Below are positions 37,272 through 46,059 of a stretch of 64,000 nt of DNA, piece after piece (the stretch's first letter is position 1; each line of letters begins with the position of its first letter). The notes under the pieces were generated by a model, which worked only from the letters and a program-made list of their open reading frames with translations, ran no database searches and was not told where the DNA came from. This stretch comes from Paludibacteraceae bacterium. Its GTDB lineage: Bacteria; Bacteroidota; Bacteroidia; Bacteroidales; Paludibacteraceae. Both the position numbers and the translations under genes were made by a program. The stretch spans positions 61,525-125,524 of the forward strand of contig JAFRNH010000031.1 of NCBI GenBank assembly GCA_017430235.1, in the 5' to 3' direction.

Positions 37272-37320
37272 ATTAAATCGCTTTCTTTATTAATAAATTA
37301 TCAATTTCATTTTCAAACTG

Positions 37321-37350
37321 CAAAGTTAGTGTAATTCTGTAAATTTCAAA
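37321..37350 (-). promoter_or_regulatory. efp promoter
   Basis: TTTG (37350-37347), 18 bases, TAACTTTG (37328-37321) on the minus strand; the start codon follows about 50 bases later. Confidence 0.6.
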
Positions 37351-37435
37351 ATAGTAACGTCATAAAAAGTTTCATTCATCAGCAAGTTATGTTTAGAATT
37401 CACCTAAATATTAAAAGAATAACAGAAAGATTCTT

Positions 37436-37443
37436 TATCTTTG
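37436..37443 (+). promoter_or_regulatory. tyrS promoter -7 box
   Basis: TATCTTTG, followed by a leader of about 77 bases to ATG 37527. I see no clear -33 element and no T-box-like fold. Confidence 0.5.
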
Positions 37444-37526
37444 CACCGCAATTTTTACTCTTGTTCACTCATCAAATAACAGGGTAAACTAATATCGAAA
37501 TTATAACGAAAAGAATTATATATACG

Positions 37527-38822
37527 ATGAATTTTGTTGAAGAACTCAAATGGCGTGGCATGATTCAAGACATGACGCCTGGTACTGAAGAACAATTAAA
37601 AAAAGAGATGACCACTGCCTACCTAGGTATTGATCCAACTGCAGACTCCCTACATATTGGTCACCTTGTCGGCGTAATGATGCTCCGTCATTTTCAACGT
37701 AGCGGTCACAAACCCATCGCCCTTATCGGTGGTGCAACCGGTATGATCGGTGACCCTTCTGGCAAATCTCAAGAACGCGTGCTCATCGACGAACCTAGAC
37801 TACGTCACAACCAAGAGTGCATCAAAAAACAACTCGAGAAATTCCTCGACTTCAACAGCAACGCAGAGAATGCTGCTGAATTGGTCAACAACTATGACTG
37901 GATGAAAGACTTTACCTTCCTCGACTTCATCAGAAACGTAGGTAAACTAATCACCGTCAATTATATGATGTCTAAAGACTCTGTTAAACGCCGCTTCACT
38001 GGCGAAAACGGAGCTGATGGTATGTCATTCACGGAGTTTTCATACCAACTTCTTCAGGGATATGACTTCGTATACCTCAATAGTCACAAAAACTGCAAAT
38101 TGCAATTGGGTGGCGCGGATCAATGGGGTAACATCACAACGGGTACGGAGATGATCAGAAAGGTAACCGGCAACGAAGCCTTCGCCCTCACCTGCCCTCT
38201 TATCACCAAAGCCGACGGTAAAAAATTCGGTAAAACAGAATCGGGTAACGTTTGGTTGGATAAGAAATACACCTCCCCTTACAAGTTCTATCAATTCTGG
38301 TTGAACGTCTCCGACGAAGATGCTGAGAAATACATCAAAATCTTCACTAGCCTTCCTCATGACGAAATAGACGCCCTCATACAGGAACAAAAAGAGGCTC
38401 CTCACTTACGTCCGCTTCAAAAAAGATTGGCCAAAGAGATTACCATCATGGTGCATTCTCAAGAAGACTACGACGCAGCAGTAGAGGCTTCTAATATCTT
38501 ATTCGGAAATGCCACATCCGACGCACTGAAAAAATTGGACGAAGAGACGCTTCTATCTGTATTTGAAGGTGTGCCTCAATTTGAAGTTGCATTGTCTGAC
38601 ATCGAAGCTGGCGTGAAAGCGGCTGATCTTATGACAGAGAAAGCTGCCATCTTCTCTTCCAAAGGTGAAATGAGAAAACTCGTACAAGGCGGCGGAGTTT
38701 CTATCAACAAAGAGAAAATCGCTGAGGCTGATGGCATCATCAATAGCAGTTCTTTGCTTAACAACAAATATATCCTTGTTCAACGAGGAAAAAAGAACTA
38801 CTATTTAATTATTGCTAAATAA
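37527..38822 (+). CDS. tyrS: Tyrosyl-tRNA synthetase
   Basis: 431 residues. Class I synthetase with HIGH at residues 43-46 in [17 protein letters not shown] and the KMSKS-like loop KFGKT at 233-237. The tyrosine-site residues are in NYMMSKDSV and [12 protein letters not shown], and [13 protein letters not shown] is strongly conserved. The C-terminal about 65 residues form an S4-like RNA-binding domain ([16 protein letters not shown]). It charges tRNA-Tyr. It is a single-gene unit upstream of tRNA-Gln. Confidence 0.97.
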   Translation: MNFVEELKWRGMIQDMTPGTEEQLKKEMTTAYLGIDPTADSLHIGHLVGVMMLRHFQRSGHKPIALIGGATGMIGDPSGKSQERVLIDEPRLRHNQECIKKQLEKFLDFNSNAENAAELVNNYDWMKDFTFLDFIRNVGKLITVNYMMSKDSVKRRFTGENGADGMSFTEFSYQLLQGYDFVYLNSHKNCKLQLGGADQWGNITTGTEMIRKVTGNEAFALTCPLITKADGKKFGKTESGNVWLDKKYTSPYKFYQFWLNVSDEDAEKYIKIFTSLPHDEIDALIQEQKEAPHLRPLQKRLAKEITIMVHSQEDYDAAVEASNILFGNATSDALKKLDEETLLSVFEGVPQFEVALSDIEAGVKAADLMTEKAAIFSSKGEMRKLVQGGGVSINKEKIAEADGIINSSSLLNNKYILVQRGKKNYYLIIAK

Positions 38823-38894
38823 CTGAATTTCAAACAAGAATAGAAACGTCCTATTTTTTCAGTCTTCAAACAAGCAAAAAAAGCGTTTCGAAAT

Positions 38895-38925
38895 TTTGGA
38901 GTTAAGAAAAAAGGTTATACCTTTG
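38895..38925 (+). promoter_or_regulatory. tRNA-Gln promoter
   Basis: TTTG (38895-38898), 19 bases, TACCTTTG (38918-38925). A start near 38932 leaves about 25 bases of 5' leader before the tRNA. Confidence 0.7.
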
Positions 38926-38956
38926 CAACGCTTTCGAAAAGAAAGCAACTAAGGAT

Positions 38957-39027
38957 TGTCTCATGGTGTAATGGTAGCACTACAGTTTTTGGTACTGTCT
39001 GTCGAGGTTCGAATCCTCGTGAGACAA
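38957..39027 (+). tRNA. tRNA-Gln (anticodon TTG)
   Basis: 71 bases fold as a cloverleaf. Acceptor stem TGTCTCA pairs with TGAGACA; anticodon stem ACAGT/ACTGT encloses the loop TTTTGGT with TTG at 34-36; T-arm CGAGG-TTCGAAT-CCTCG. The discriminator is A and CCA is not encoded. It is flanked by a good promoter and a hairpin terminator. Confidence 0.96.
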
Positions 39028-39039
39028 CTTCTAACAAAG

Positions 39040-39072
39040 TAACCTGCTAATTTTTCAGCAGGTTATTTTTTT
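39040..39072 (+). terminator. Terminator after tRNA-Gln
   Basis: TAACCTGCT (39040-39048) pairs with AGCAGGTTA (39057-39065), followed by a run of T. Confidence 0.85.
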
Positions 39073-39100
39073 ACCCCTAATGTTTGTCAGATGATTTAAA

Positions 39101-39775
39101 ATGGATAAAATAATCCCAATAATTGGCATTTTCGGTCTTTTCGTTTTTTTCGGTGTTTTCTTTAATTATTTCATTTATAAATGTTGGGAGATCGATGAAA
39201 TCGATGAAAAAGAAAGGAAAAAGCAAAGACTGATGGATGCCATTTCTAATCTCGAATATACGGTTACCAATATTAGCTCAGGCAAGAAATCAAAAAGGAG
39301 AACCGATTACCGAATTTCATGTCTCACCCTGTTGGAGTCTAGCGTTAAATATGACGAACGACTTAATTTATTATGCTCCTTATTTGAAATCGCCTATAAA
39401 AGTGATGGCGTGGATGACACGGAACTGGAACTTTTGCAAAACATCGCCAAATACCTTCTTATACAGAATTGGGATCTTGTCTCGCTTGAATACAAGTTCG
39501 AATGCAAAAGCAATCAGCAAGAAAAGAAACGACAAGCCTTCGACAACAAAAATATTTACCAATACAAGTTGGAGAATGCATATAAAATGTTGGAATTATC
39601 TTCCGATTGTTCTGATATGCAAATCAAAGAGCAATTTCGATCTTTAGCAAAGGAATGTCATCCTGACATGCTACCCTCTTCTATCTCAGAAAAAGAAAAG
39701 GAAACGTCAGTGGAACAGTTTCGTAATATCAAAGAGGCATACGAATACTTGTGTGAGATACGCAATATAAAATAA
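39101..39775 (+). CDS. Membrane-anchored J-domain protein, DjlA-like (TM-TerB-DnaJ)
   Basis: 224 residues. One N-terminal membrane helix (IIPIIGIFGLFVFFGVFFNYF), then a basic linker, then a helical segment (LLCSLFEIAYKSDGVDDTEL) that looks like the TerB/DjlA middle domain with acidic metal-like residues. The C-terminal 65 residues are a J-domain with the His-Pro-Asp motif in AKECHPDML. The order equals that of DjlA, a co-chaperone that drives DnaK at the inner membrane. It starts shortly after the tRNA-Gln terminator and has no close partner. DjlA in E. coli affects capsule synthesis; whether that holds here is unknown. Confidence 0.78.
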   Translation: MDKIIPIIGIFGLFVFFGVFFNYFIYKCWEIDEIDEKERKKQRLMDAISNLEYTVTNISSGKKSKRRTDYRISCLTLLESSVKYDERLNLLCSLFEIAYKSDGVDDTELELLQNIAKYLLIQNWDLVSLEYKFECKSNQQEKKRQAFDNKNIYQYKLENAYKMLELSSDCSDMQIKEQFRSLAKECHPDMLPSSISEKEKETSVEQFRNIKEAYEYLCEIRNIK

Positions 39776-39923
39776 CCACAACGACATCCGATTTCAGACA
39801 TTCATTCGATTCAGAGTCTTTTTTTATATATTTATTAGCATTTAAAGATTTAGGGATTCTCAAAAGGACAACAGATTTTCAGTCATCTCATATTCATTTT
39901 TCGTGTTTTACTTTTTTATATTC

Positions 39924-39931
39924 TATATTTG
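39924..39931 (+). promoter_or_regulatory. Promoter -7 box of the DUF3857 gene pair
   Basis: TATATTTG, with a leader of about 8 bases to ATG 39946; no convincing -33 element. Confidence 0.45.
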
Positions 39932-39945
39932 CAAAAAAACACACC

Positions 39946-41826
39946 ATGAAGAAAAAATTGAAATTTATCACATCGCTATTCTTTCTCGGATTAGGCATAC
40001 ATGCCTCTATTTATGCAGCGAACAATGAATTAGCTCAATACGAAAGTTTCCTCGAACCTGAAGACGACATCATTATCCCGGAAAAAGTAGAAACAATCTC
40101 CTACTCTCGAAACTCATCGGGCATTTCCGCCACACGCTCTGTAAAAGCCCAATACATGAACCGCAGGTATGGAGCCAACCACGAATTCCAAATTTATTAT
40201 AATCAAGAGGATTCCAAACTAACTAACATCAAGTCAGAACATGTCTCCTATTTCTTCTCATCTAACTTAGATAACAACGGCATCTTTTTTGATGGCTTGA
40301 ATATATGCAACTGCGAAACCAATCTGAAAGGTGCTGGAGGGAAAGCGAATTTCGCATACGACCAAAACTACAACAATGCTTTATATCTATCAAAAGCCGT
40401 TTTCGCAGAATCAGAATTTATCGGCAAGCACACTATCATCGTGGAAGTACCTTCTTGGCTAAACATGGAAATCAAGGAATTCAACTTCAACGGGAAGGTG
40501 ACCAAAACAACAAAACCTGACGACAAAAAAAACACGTACACATACACAATGGAAAACGTGAAACCTCTTCGTGAGGAAAGTCACACACAACCGCCATTAT
40601 ACACCTTCCCTAGTCTGCTATTTGTCTATAAATCTGCAACTTTATCCAACGACAAAGAAATGACATTGTTTTCCACTGCACAAGACCAATACCAATGGTA
40701 CAATCAACTAATGGCACAAATCGTCGAAAACACCGATAGTATATGCAAGGAAACCCAAAAGATTGTAACCCACAGCAAGGACGACTACGAGAAAGTCGCC
40801 TCTCTTTATCAATGGGTTCAAAAAAATATCCGTTACATAGCTTTCGAAAATGGTATTGCAGGCTTCAAGCCTCAACTTGCCAGCAAAGTATTGGACGACA
40901 AATATGGTGATTGTAAAGGCATGGCTAATCTTCTTCGTAACATGCTAAGATGTGAAGGTATCGATAGCAGAATGGTCTGGTTAGGAACTAACACTCTTCC
41001 TTATGACTACTCCACCCCTTCACTGGCAGTGGACAATCACGCCATCTGCGCCGCTATCATAGGGAAAGACACCATATATCTTGATGCCACTTGTGAATAT
41101 GCTGCCATGAAAGAATATCCTAGTTCTATCGCCGGTCGTCCTGTAATGATGGAGAACGGGAACAACTGTATTCTCACCCACGTACCCGACAATCATCCTC
41201 ACGACAATTTGGATAGCACATATATATCCATGTCAATAACAGACAAAGGATTAGAGGGTAAATACAAAAACATTCAAAGAGGTGAGGATAAAATCAAGTT
41301 CCTCTACTATTTCAACGACGACTTCTCCGACATTTTGAAATCACTGCAAAGGAGAGGATTCCAAGGACTTCCACCTAACAATGAGCAGGTAGAACTATCT
41401 GGTGTAACAGCAGCGGATTCGGAAGTGGTCGTGGAATATCCTTACATCATGGAAAAGCCAGTTGTCAAATCAGATAACAAATATTATATATCCATGGACA
41501 TCACCCACAGATTTTTATCGTTAGAAACAAGCGAAGACAAAAAGAAGACCAACCTATACTTCAACTACAAAGCAGTAGATGCCTGCACTTCTGAACTGAC
41601 AATACCTTCTGGCTACAAGGTGACCTACAAACCGGCCGATCTGAAAATAGATAAGCAGAAGTACAAATTTGAAATAAAATACGAACTAACAGGAAATAAA
41701 ATCCTCTACAAAAGGTCTATTACGCTCAAGGAACAAACAATTCCTTTAGAGCAGCTGAGTGAGTGGAATAAGGATCTTGAGAAATTGAAATCCGCATATC
41801 TAGAGATGCTCATCTTAGAGAAATAA
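39946..41826 (+). CDS. Exported DUF3857/transglutaminase-like protein (catalytic triad present)
   Basis: 626 residues with signal peptide (ending SIYAANN). Residues about 50-250 form a DUF3857-type beta domain. The transglutaminase-like fold follows: VASLYQWVQKNIRYIAFENG, Cys323 in DDKYGDCKGMANLLRNML, His365 in VDNHAICAAI and Asp380 in YLDATCEY. This is the Cys-His-Asp triad of the transglutaminase/protease superfamily. A beta-rich C-terminal part completes it. Its substrate is unknown; similar proteins in Bacteroidota are envelope proteins encoded in pairs. The next gene, 37 bases downstream, is a homologue that has lost the Cys. Confidence 0.82.
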   Translation: MKKKLKFITSLFFLGLGIHASIYAANNELAQYESFLEPEDDIIIPEKVETISYSRNSSGISATRSVKAQYMNRRYGANHEFQIYYNQEDSKLTNIKSEHVSYFFSSNLDNNGIFFDGLNICNCETNLKGAGGKANFAYDQNYNNALYLSKAVFAESEFIGKHTIIVEVPSWLNMEIKEFNFNGKVTKTTKPDDKKNTYTYTMENVKPLREESHTQPPLYTFPSLLFVYKSATLSNDKEMTLFSTAQDQYQWYNQLMAQIVENTDSICKETQKIVTHSKDDYEKVASLYQWVQKNIRYIAFENGIAGFKPQLASKVLDDKYGDCKGMANLLRNMLRCEGIDSRMVWLGTNTLPYDYSTPSLAVDNHAICAAIIGKDTIYLDATCEYAAMKEYPSSIAGRPVMMENGNNCILTHVPDNHPHDNLDSTYISMSITDKGLEGKYKNIQRGEDKIKFLYYFNDDFSDILKSLQRRGFQGLPPNNEQVELSGVTAADSEVVVEYPYIMEKPVVKSDNKYYISMDITHRFLSLETSEDKKKTNLYFNYKAVDACTSELTIPSGYKVTYKPADLKIDKQKYKFEIKYELTGNKILYKRSITLKEQTIPLEQLSEWNKDLEKLKSAYLEMLILEK

Positions 41827-41863
41827 ACCATATTGATAACCCCATCCGCAATTCTTATATATA

Positions 41864-44035
41864 ATGAAAAAATACATAGCAATTATAGTAGCTCTACTAC
41901 TCGTTCTTCCTTCCCAGGCGAGAAGAAGACCGCTCAATGAAGAAAAAAAGATTAATGAAATATGGGCTCGTACCGACATGCCTGAATTCAACGATTTCAC
42001 TGTAAAAGAAAAATACAAAAACGAACCCATCATATTTCTTGCAAAATATGATGAATTCATAGCCCTAAAGAGGGCCATCATTACTGGCAACGAATATCCT
42101 ATAACCATCACGAAACTATCTCGATATCTCGTGAAGATAAACGACAACCGTGCGATTAAATCCATTTCAGAAATCGAATACCAAAATTATTCACAGACAC
42201 AAAAAAGCGTTGTGGGTATCCGTATTCACAAACAGGATGGCACTCTTGTCGAATTAAACCCCAATGATTATATTAAAGTCGGCACAAACCTAAAAGGAAA
42301 GAACACCAAAAGAAATGTGTCAAAAATTGCTGTGCCTAATTTGCAAAAAGGAGACATCATTGATTATTTCATTTATCAAGAATTAGACATGTTTAGCAGC
42401 AGGCAATTTGAATATCAGCTCAACGACTTTGCTCCAATTCAAAGATATCGTTTTCACGGAGACATGACAACACCTTATTTCAATCTGACATCTTGGTATT
42501 GGCTGCCTAGTTATATAAAAGCAAAAGAGATAAACGACAAAGACAAAACACATTTAGATTTTGAACTTACGGACATCGACAAACAACCCCAAGAAGTATT
42601 CAATGCTCCATATAGAGATGAACCTCGTTTGAAAATATGGTATAACAAATTCGTATCAGGTTGTTCTAATGCACCTCTAATCAAGAAATTCGACAGAATA
42701 AACCGCATGACAAAGCAAACAGAAGGAAACAAAATCAACGGGATAATGGAAAATTACGCATATTATTATTCCAAGATTCATGCAACCACCTTGAAAGAAT
42801 ACAAAAAATTCTACAACAGAACTTTCAGCTATTTGAAAAAATACTTGGCTCAGCATCCGAACTTGTCCGAGAAACAAATAGCCGACGAGGTTTACAATTA
42901 TCTATGTTTCGCGCGAAACGGAAATAATATTTCTATCGCGCCTGACGACTTCTGGACTTTCTTCTCTGTCATAATTACCAAATTAGGCATAACACGTACA
43001 TACGGAATAGTAAACAACAGATATGTTGGAAATTGGGAAAACCGACTCTTCGAAGATACTTATAATTCAGTCATAAAATTAAAAGATGGCACTTGTTACT
43101 ACCCATGTGACTACAGTCTTCCATGTGCCATAGACCAAACTTCTATTTATGAAGGCATGGAAGCTATTATGATTGATGCAGCTAACAAACCATTGAAATA
43201 CAAATACGGTACCGATTACAACAAACTTACGCGAAAGAAAATCGACATTACACCCGCCAACAAAAACCGATCTGAATATGTTATCAATGCAACATTGGAC
43301 GACACAGACATCAACGCTCTTAACATAGATCGAACAGTTTCAATTCTCGGAACTAATAAAATTGACATCCGTAAAGATTTGGGAACTTTTCTCCAATGGG
43401 ATTCCATTATGCGCAAACACTTTAATATTACTCAAACATACGAAGAGAGTGCAAAGGAAAATGGAATGGACCAATCGTTAATCGACCGATTCACATCCTA
43501 CTTCGAGTTAGAACCCTACTTCCAAGAAAAAGCATTTGAATGTGAAGCAGAGGAATATTTCAATAATCCCGTAAAAAAATTGCAGCAATACAGCATAAAA
43601 TCCTACGGATTATTCGCCGACCAACCTCTATTCACATACACCTCCTCAACCAAAGTGGGAGAAATGGTGCGGACTTCTCCCAACAGCAAAATCGTCAGTG
43701 TAGGATACCTGCTCAAAAATTTAGGCATTTCCGCATTAAGGAAAGAACGGAAATCAAATATTGTCTTTAACAGCACCTCACAAGTTATCTATAAAATAAG
43801 TCTTAATATACCCAACGGCTACAAAGTGGAGAACTTGTCAACTCTTGAAAGCGCTGTCACGAACAAATGCGGATTATTCAGTTCCACAGCAAAAGTTGAA
43901 AACGACAAATTGATTCTCTCCGTCGAATGGGATATCAACGATGTAGAATACCCTGCTCAGGACTGGAACAGTTTATTGGAGATTTTCAATGCATACGATG
44001 ATTTCTACAACAAATCCGTCGTTCTAAGCAAATAA
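41864..44035 (+). CDS. Exported DUF3857 protein, transglutaminase site apparently lost
   Basis: 723 residues. A signal peptide ends PSQARRRP. An N-terminal DUF3857 domain with SEIEYQNYSQTQKSVVGIRI and VPNLQKGDIIDYFIYQELD is clear. The middle segment (SEKQIADEVYNYLCFARNG then FFSVIITKLGITRTYGIVNN) has the overall shape of the transglutaminase fold, but the GDC-type catalytic Cys, present in the preceding paralogue, is missing. Its C-terminal part resembles that of the neighbour. It is probably co-transcribed with it, forming a pair of one active and one inactive member. The partner role is inferred. A strong hairpin terminator follows. Confidence 0.75.
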   Translation: MKKYIAIIVALLLVLPSQARRRPLNEEKKINEIWARTDMPEFNDFTVKEKYKNEPIIFLAKYDEFIALKRAIITGNEYPITITKLSRYLVKINDNRAIKSISEIEYQNYSQTQKSVVGIRIHKQDGTLVELNPNDYIKVGTNLKGKNTKRNVSKIAVPNLQKGDIIDYFIYQELDMFSSRQFEYQLNDFAPIQRYRFHGDMTTPYFNLTSWYWLPSYIKAKEINDKDKTHLDFELTDIDKQPQEVFNAPYRDEPRLKIWYNKFVSGCSNAPLIKKFDRINRMTKQTEGNKINGIMENYAYYYSKIHATTLKEYKKFYNRTFSYLKKYLAQHPNLSEKQIADEVYNYLCFARNGNNISIAPDDFWTFFSVIITKLGITRTYGIVNNRYVGNWENRLFEDTYNSVIKLKDGTCYYPCDYSLPCAIDQTSIYEGMEAIMIDAANKPLKYKYGTDYNKLTRKKIDITPANKNRSEYVINATLDDTDINALNIDRTVSILGTNKIDIRKDLGTFLQWDSIMRKHFNITQTYEESAKENGMDQSLIDRFTSYFELEPYFQEKAFECEAEEYFNNPVKKLQQYSIKSYGLFADQPLFTYTSSTKVGEMVRTSPNSKIVSVGYLLKNLGISALRKERKSNIVFNSTSQVIYKISLNIPNGYKVENLSTLESAVTNKCGLFSSTAKVENDKLILSVEWDINDVEYPAQDWNSLLEIFNAYDDFYNKSVVLSK

Positions 44036-44045
44036 TCCACCCCAC

Positions 44046-44098
44046 AAAAAACAGAAGGAAGGATGTGTGTGAATATCCACATTCTTCCTGTTTTTTAT
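44046..44098 (+). terminator. Terminator after the DUF3857 pair
   Basis: AAAAAACAGAAGGAAGG (from 44046) pairs with CATTCTTCCTGTTTTTT with small bulges and a GTG/CAC inner stem, ending in T. Confidence 0.75.
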
Positions 44099-44153
44099 TA
44101 TATGTAATCACAATTTTTATTCTCTACCCGATACTTCAAATCCGAAAAAAGAT

Positions 44154-44161
44154 TACCTTTG
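44154..44161 (+). promoter_or_regulatory. tRNA-Gly promoter -7 box
   Basis: TACCTTTG, about 35 bases before the tRNA; no good -33 element. Confidence 0.5.
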
Positions 44162-44195
44162 CAATACCATAAGGCAAAAGAATGCTAATAAGCTT

Positions 44196-44268
44196 GCGGC
44201 AATAGCTCAGTTGGTAGAGCACTAGCTTCCCAAGCTGGGGGTCGCGGGTTCGAGTCCCGTTTACCGCT
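44196..44268 (+). tRNA. tRNA-Gly (anticodon CCC)
   Basis: 73 bases. Acceptor GCGGCAA faces TTACCGC, which leaves a C5-A68 mismatch. D-arm GCTC/GAGC, anticodon stem CTAGC/GCTGG with loop TTCCCAA (anticodon CCC), variable region GGGTC, T-arm GCGGG-TTCGAGT-CCCGT. CCA is not encoded. It lies between a -7 box and a strong terminator. Confidence 0.93.
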
Positions 44269-44273
44269 CAAAA

Positions 44274-44312
44274 GAAAGAGGATGCGCCCGATGAACGCAT
44301 CCTCTATCTTTT
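44274..44312. terminator. Bidirectional terminator between tRNA-Gly and the lipoprotein gene
   Basis: GAGGATGCG (44278-44286) pairs with CGCATCCTC (44296-44304); the stem can extend through AAAGA/TCTTT. T-rich tails exist on both strands, so it can serve the tRNA and the convergent minus-strand gene. Confidence 0.85.
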
Positions 44313-44327
44313 TTATCCTTCTTTAGT

Positions 44328-45077
44328 TTATTGTTTATAATCTTCTGGGGTAAACATCACTCTCATTGTATCATCACCCAATTCGTATTGATAAGTGATG
44401 GTGATATCGGATTGTCTGAACATAGTCATTGCAGGACCCATCACGGTTGGCGCCAGTTGTTCTCTCAAACTCTCTTTTGCCATTTCCTTGTCTTCAATCT
44501 CTATGTCATGCAACTGATACATATAGGTTAATTCCATTTTGTCCCAATCCATTTCTACATTTTTCAGAATAGTGAACTGATCAAGTTCTTGAGGGCATAA
44601 CGATTTTATCGTCTTAATGTCTGAATTGATTTTATCCCTTAAATTATTTTCCGATTGTGAAGCTTCTGCCTTTTGTCCATATTCTTCAGGAGTAAGTGTG
44701 ACTTCCAGTATCTTATCACTCTCTTTTGTCAGATAACATATAACAATGGAATAGTCGGCCGCCTTCACCACATTCAAGAGAGCTTTCATTTTATCATCTT
44801 TCTGCAACATGTCAATCATCACTTTTTTAGTCGACTCAATGTCCGCCTGCTGCGCTGTCTTTATAACAAAATCATTAGACACAGCGAAGTAAAGAATGAC
44901 TTTGTTTTCATCCTTGTTACATTTTATACTATCATACGACATGAACTCTGTCACGTCAGTGGGCAATTTTGCATTCTCACTCTCTACATACTTATCAACG
45001 ACGTACTGACTGGTTTGTGTACACGAAAGGAAAGAAAGAAATCCTATCCCGATCATCATAAGTTTTAATTTCTTCAT
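44328..45077 (-). CDS. Putative lipoprotein of unknown function
   Basis: 249 residues from ATG 45077 (MKKLKLMMIGIGFLSFLSCTQ). The lipobox FLSC is loose but common in this phylum; an earlier start at 45113 would precede a signal peptide with twelve polar residues. The mature part alternates helices and strands with two similar halves: KVILYFAVSNDFVIKTAQQA and EQLAPTVMGPAMTMFRQSDI, and each half ends in an acidic phrase (EVTLTPEEYGQK; MRVMFTPEDYKQ). This suggests an internal duplication of a small domain. I know no family for it. The next gene upstream, 74 bases away, is another lipoprotein with membrane helices. Confidence 0.65.
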   Translation of the reverse strand: MKKLKLMMIGIGFLSFLSCTQTSQYVVDKYVESENAKLPTDVTEFMSYDSIKCNKDENKVILYFAVSNDFVIKTAQQADIESTKKVMIDMLQKDDKMKALLNVVKAADYSIVICYLTKESDKILEVTLTPEEYGQKAEASQSENNLRDKINSDIKTIKSLCPQELDQFTILKNVEMDWDKMELTYMYQLHDIEIEDKEMAKESLREQLAPTVMGPAMTMFRQSDITITYQYELGDDTMRVMFTPEDYKQ

Positions 45078-45151
45078 ACTTTTTTTATTATTTGATAAAT
45101 TTAATGTTCTCATGCTTTCAGTTTTCCCTCATAAGCGCCACAACATACACA

Positions 45152-45973
45152 TTAGGCTTGAGCCTCCTCTATCTCTTTCTGTGCATCTTCGGTTATCACA
45201 ACAGGTTCTGCTGCTTCCTCCTTCTTCTTGTTATGTTTTTTCAAAAGATACAGAACGATGATGGAACCCAATGGAAATGCTATTTTTGTATATGAATCGG
45301 GACCGAGATACTCAAAACCAACGCCCATAATGGAAACACCTAAGGATAGTTTAACTCCCGAAGAGGTAACCAAGAATAAAAAAGGTTTAACTCCCACAGG
45401 GGTAACCAAGAATAATGGAATATTAACTACAACAGCGAGAATGTATTTTACCCATTTCTTCTTCATATCACTTTTTTTCACTCTCACAATAGTATAAATG
45501 ATAAAAGCAATCACGAGCAACCCCAAAGATGATAGAATCCAAAAGCGAGTCATATCGCATTCTCGGACATCATCCACATGGAAATAATAGGGTTTGCCCG
45601 TCTCTCTATTATAAAAAAGTGTTAGCATCGTACTCTTGTTCCCATTAGAAAGCATGATGATAGTAACATCGTGATTATCCTCTATATTGGGTTCCTTTCC
45701 CTTCTGAATTCGATATTTTTTCTCCGATTGAATAAACGTATATTCCACCTCACTTCCCAAACCCGTTTGGATGAGATCATGCATCGACTGCAGTCCTATA
45801 GTAAAAGTATACCTAGACATCTGTTGAAAGACCAAATCATCGCTTTCTTCCATAACTTTTTCATAGTCTCCCTCTACAATATACTTAGCGATTTGTATAC
45901 TCTTCTCTTTATTGAAAGATGAACATCCTACAATGCAAAATGCAATTAAAAATAATAAAACGAGCTTTCTCAT
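45152..45973 (-). CDS. Lipoprotein with C-terminal membrane helices, unknown function
   Basis: 273 residues from ATG 45973 (MRKLVLLFLIAFCIVGCSSF, lipobox IVGC). A good promoter at 46008-46038 excludes the longer frame to 46021. The exported N-terminal domain has KYIVEGDYEKVMEESDDLVF, resembling the DUF3887-like stress-related domain of small lipoproteins (weak match). Then come about four hydrophobic segments and a C-terminal tail KKHNKKKEEAAEP rich in Lys and Glu. A 36-base in-frame duplication gives the near-identical FLVTPVGVKPFL and FLVTSSGVKLSL in a membrane segment. The function is unknown. Confidence 0.6.
   Translation of the reverse strand: MRKLVLLFLIAFCIVGCSSFNKEKSIQIAKYIVEGDYEKVMEESDDLVFQQMSRYTFTIGLQSMHDLIQTGLGSEVEYTFIQSEKKYRIQKGKEPNIEDNHDVTIIMLSNGNKSTMLTLFYNRETGKPYYFHVDDVRECDMTRFWILSSLGLLVIAFIIYTIVRVKKSDMKKKWVKYILAVVVNIPLFLVTPVGVKPFLFLVTSSGVKLSLGVSIMGVGFEYLGPDSYTKIAFPLGSIIVLYLLKKHNKKKEEAAEPVVITEDAQKEIEEAQA
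45349..45420. repeat. 36-bp tandem duplication inside the lipoprotein gene
   Basis: Two units of 36 bases (45349-45384, 45385-45420), each starting GTTTAACTCCC and containing GGTAACCAAGAATAA, differ at about 7 positions. The duplication is in frame and adds 12 residues to a membrane segment. Confidence 0.8.
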
Positions 45974-46007
45974 TGGGTAATATTTTATGTTCGTTAGACA
46001 CACATAA

Positions 46008-46038
46008 CAAACATACAACAAATTAGTGTAATTTCAAA
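46008..46038 (-). promoter_or_regulatory. Promoter of the lipoprotein gene at 45.2-46.0 kb
   Basis: TTTG (46038-46035), 19 bases, TATGTTTG (46015-46008) on the minus strand; predicted start near 46001, leader about 28 bases to ATG 45973. Confidence 0.65.
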
Positions 46039-46059
46039 TAATGCAAATGGGAAAAGTCA

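Noticed and set aside
37444-37526. T-box riboswitch ahead of tyrS
   Set aside because: The leader is about 77 bases, too short, and lacks a T-box-like sequence and antiterminator.
38845-38889. GAAACG/CGTTTC stem as a tyrS terminator
   Set aside because: The loop is more than 30 bases and the stem only 6 bp; too weak to call.
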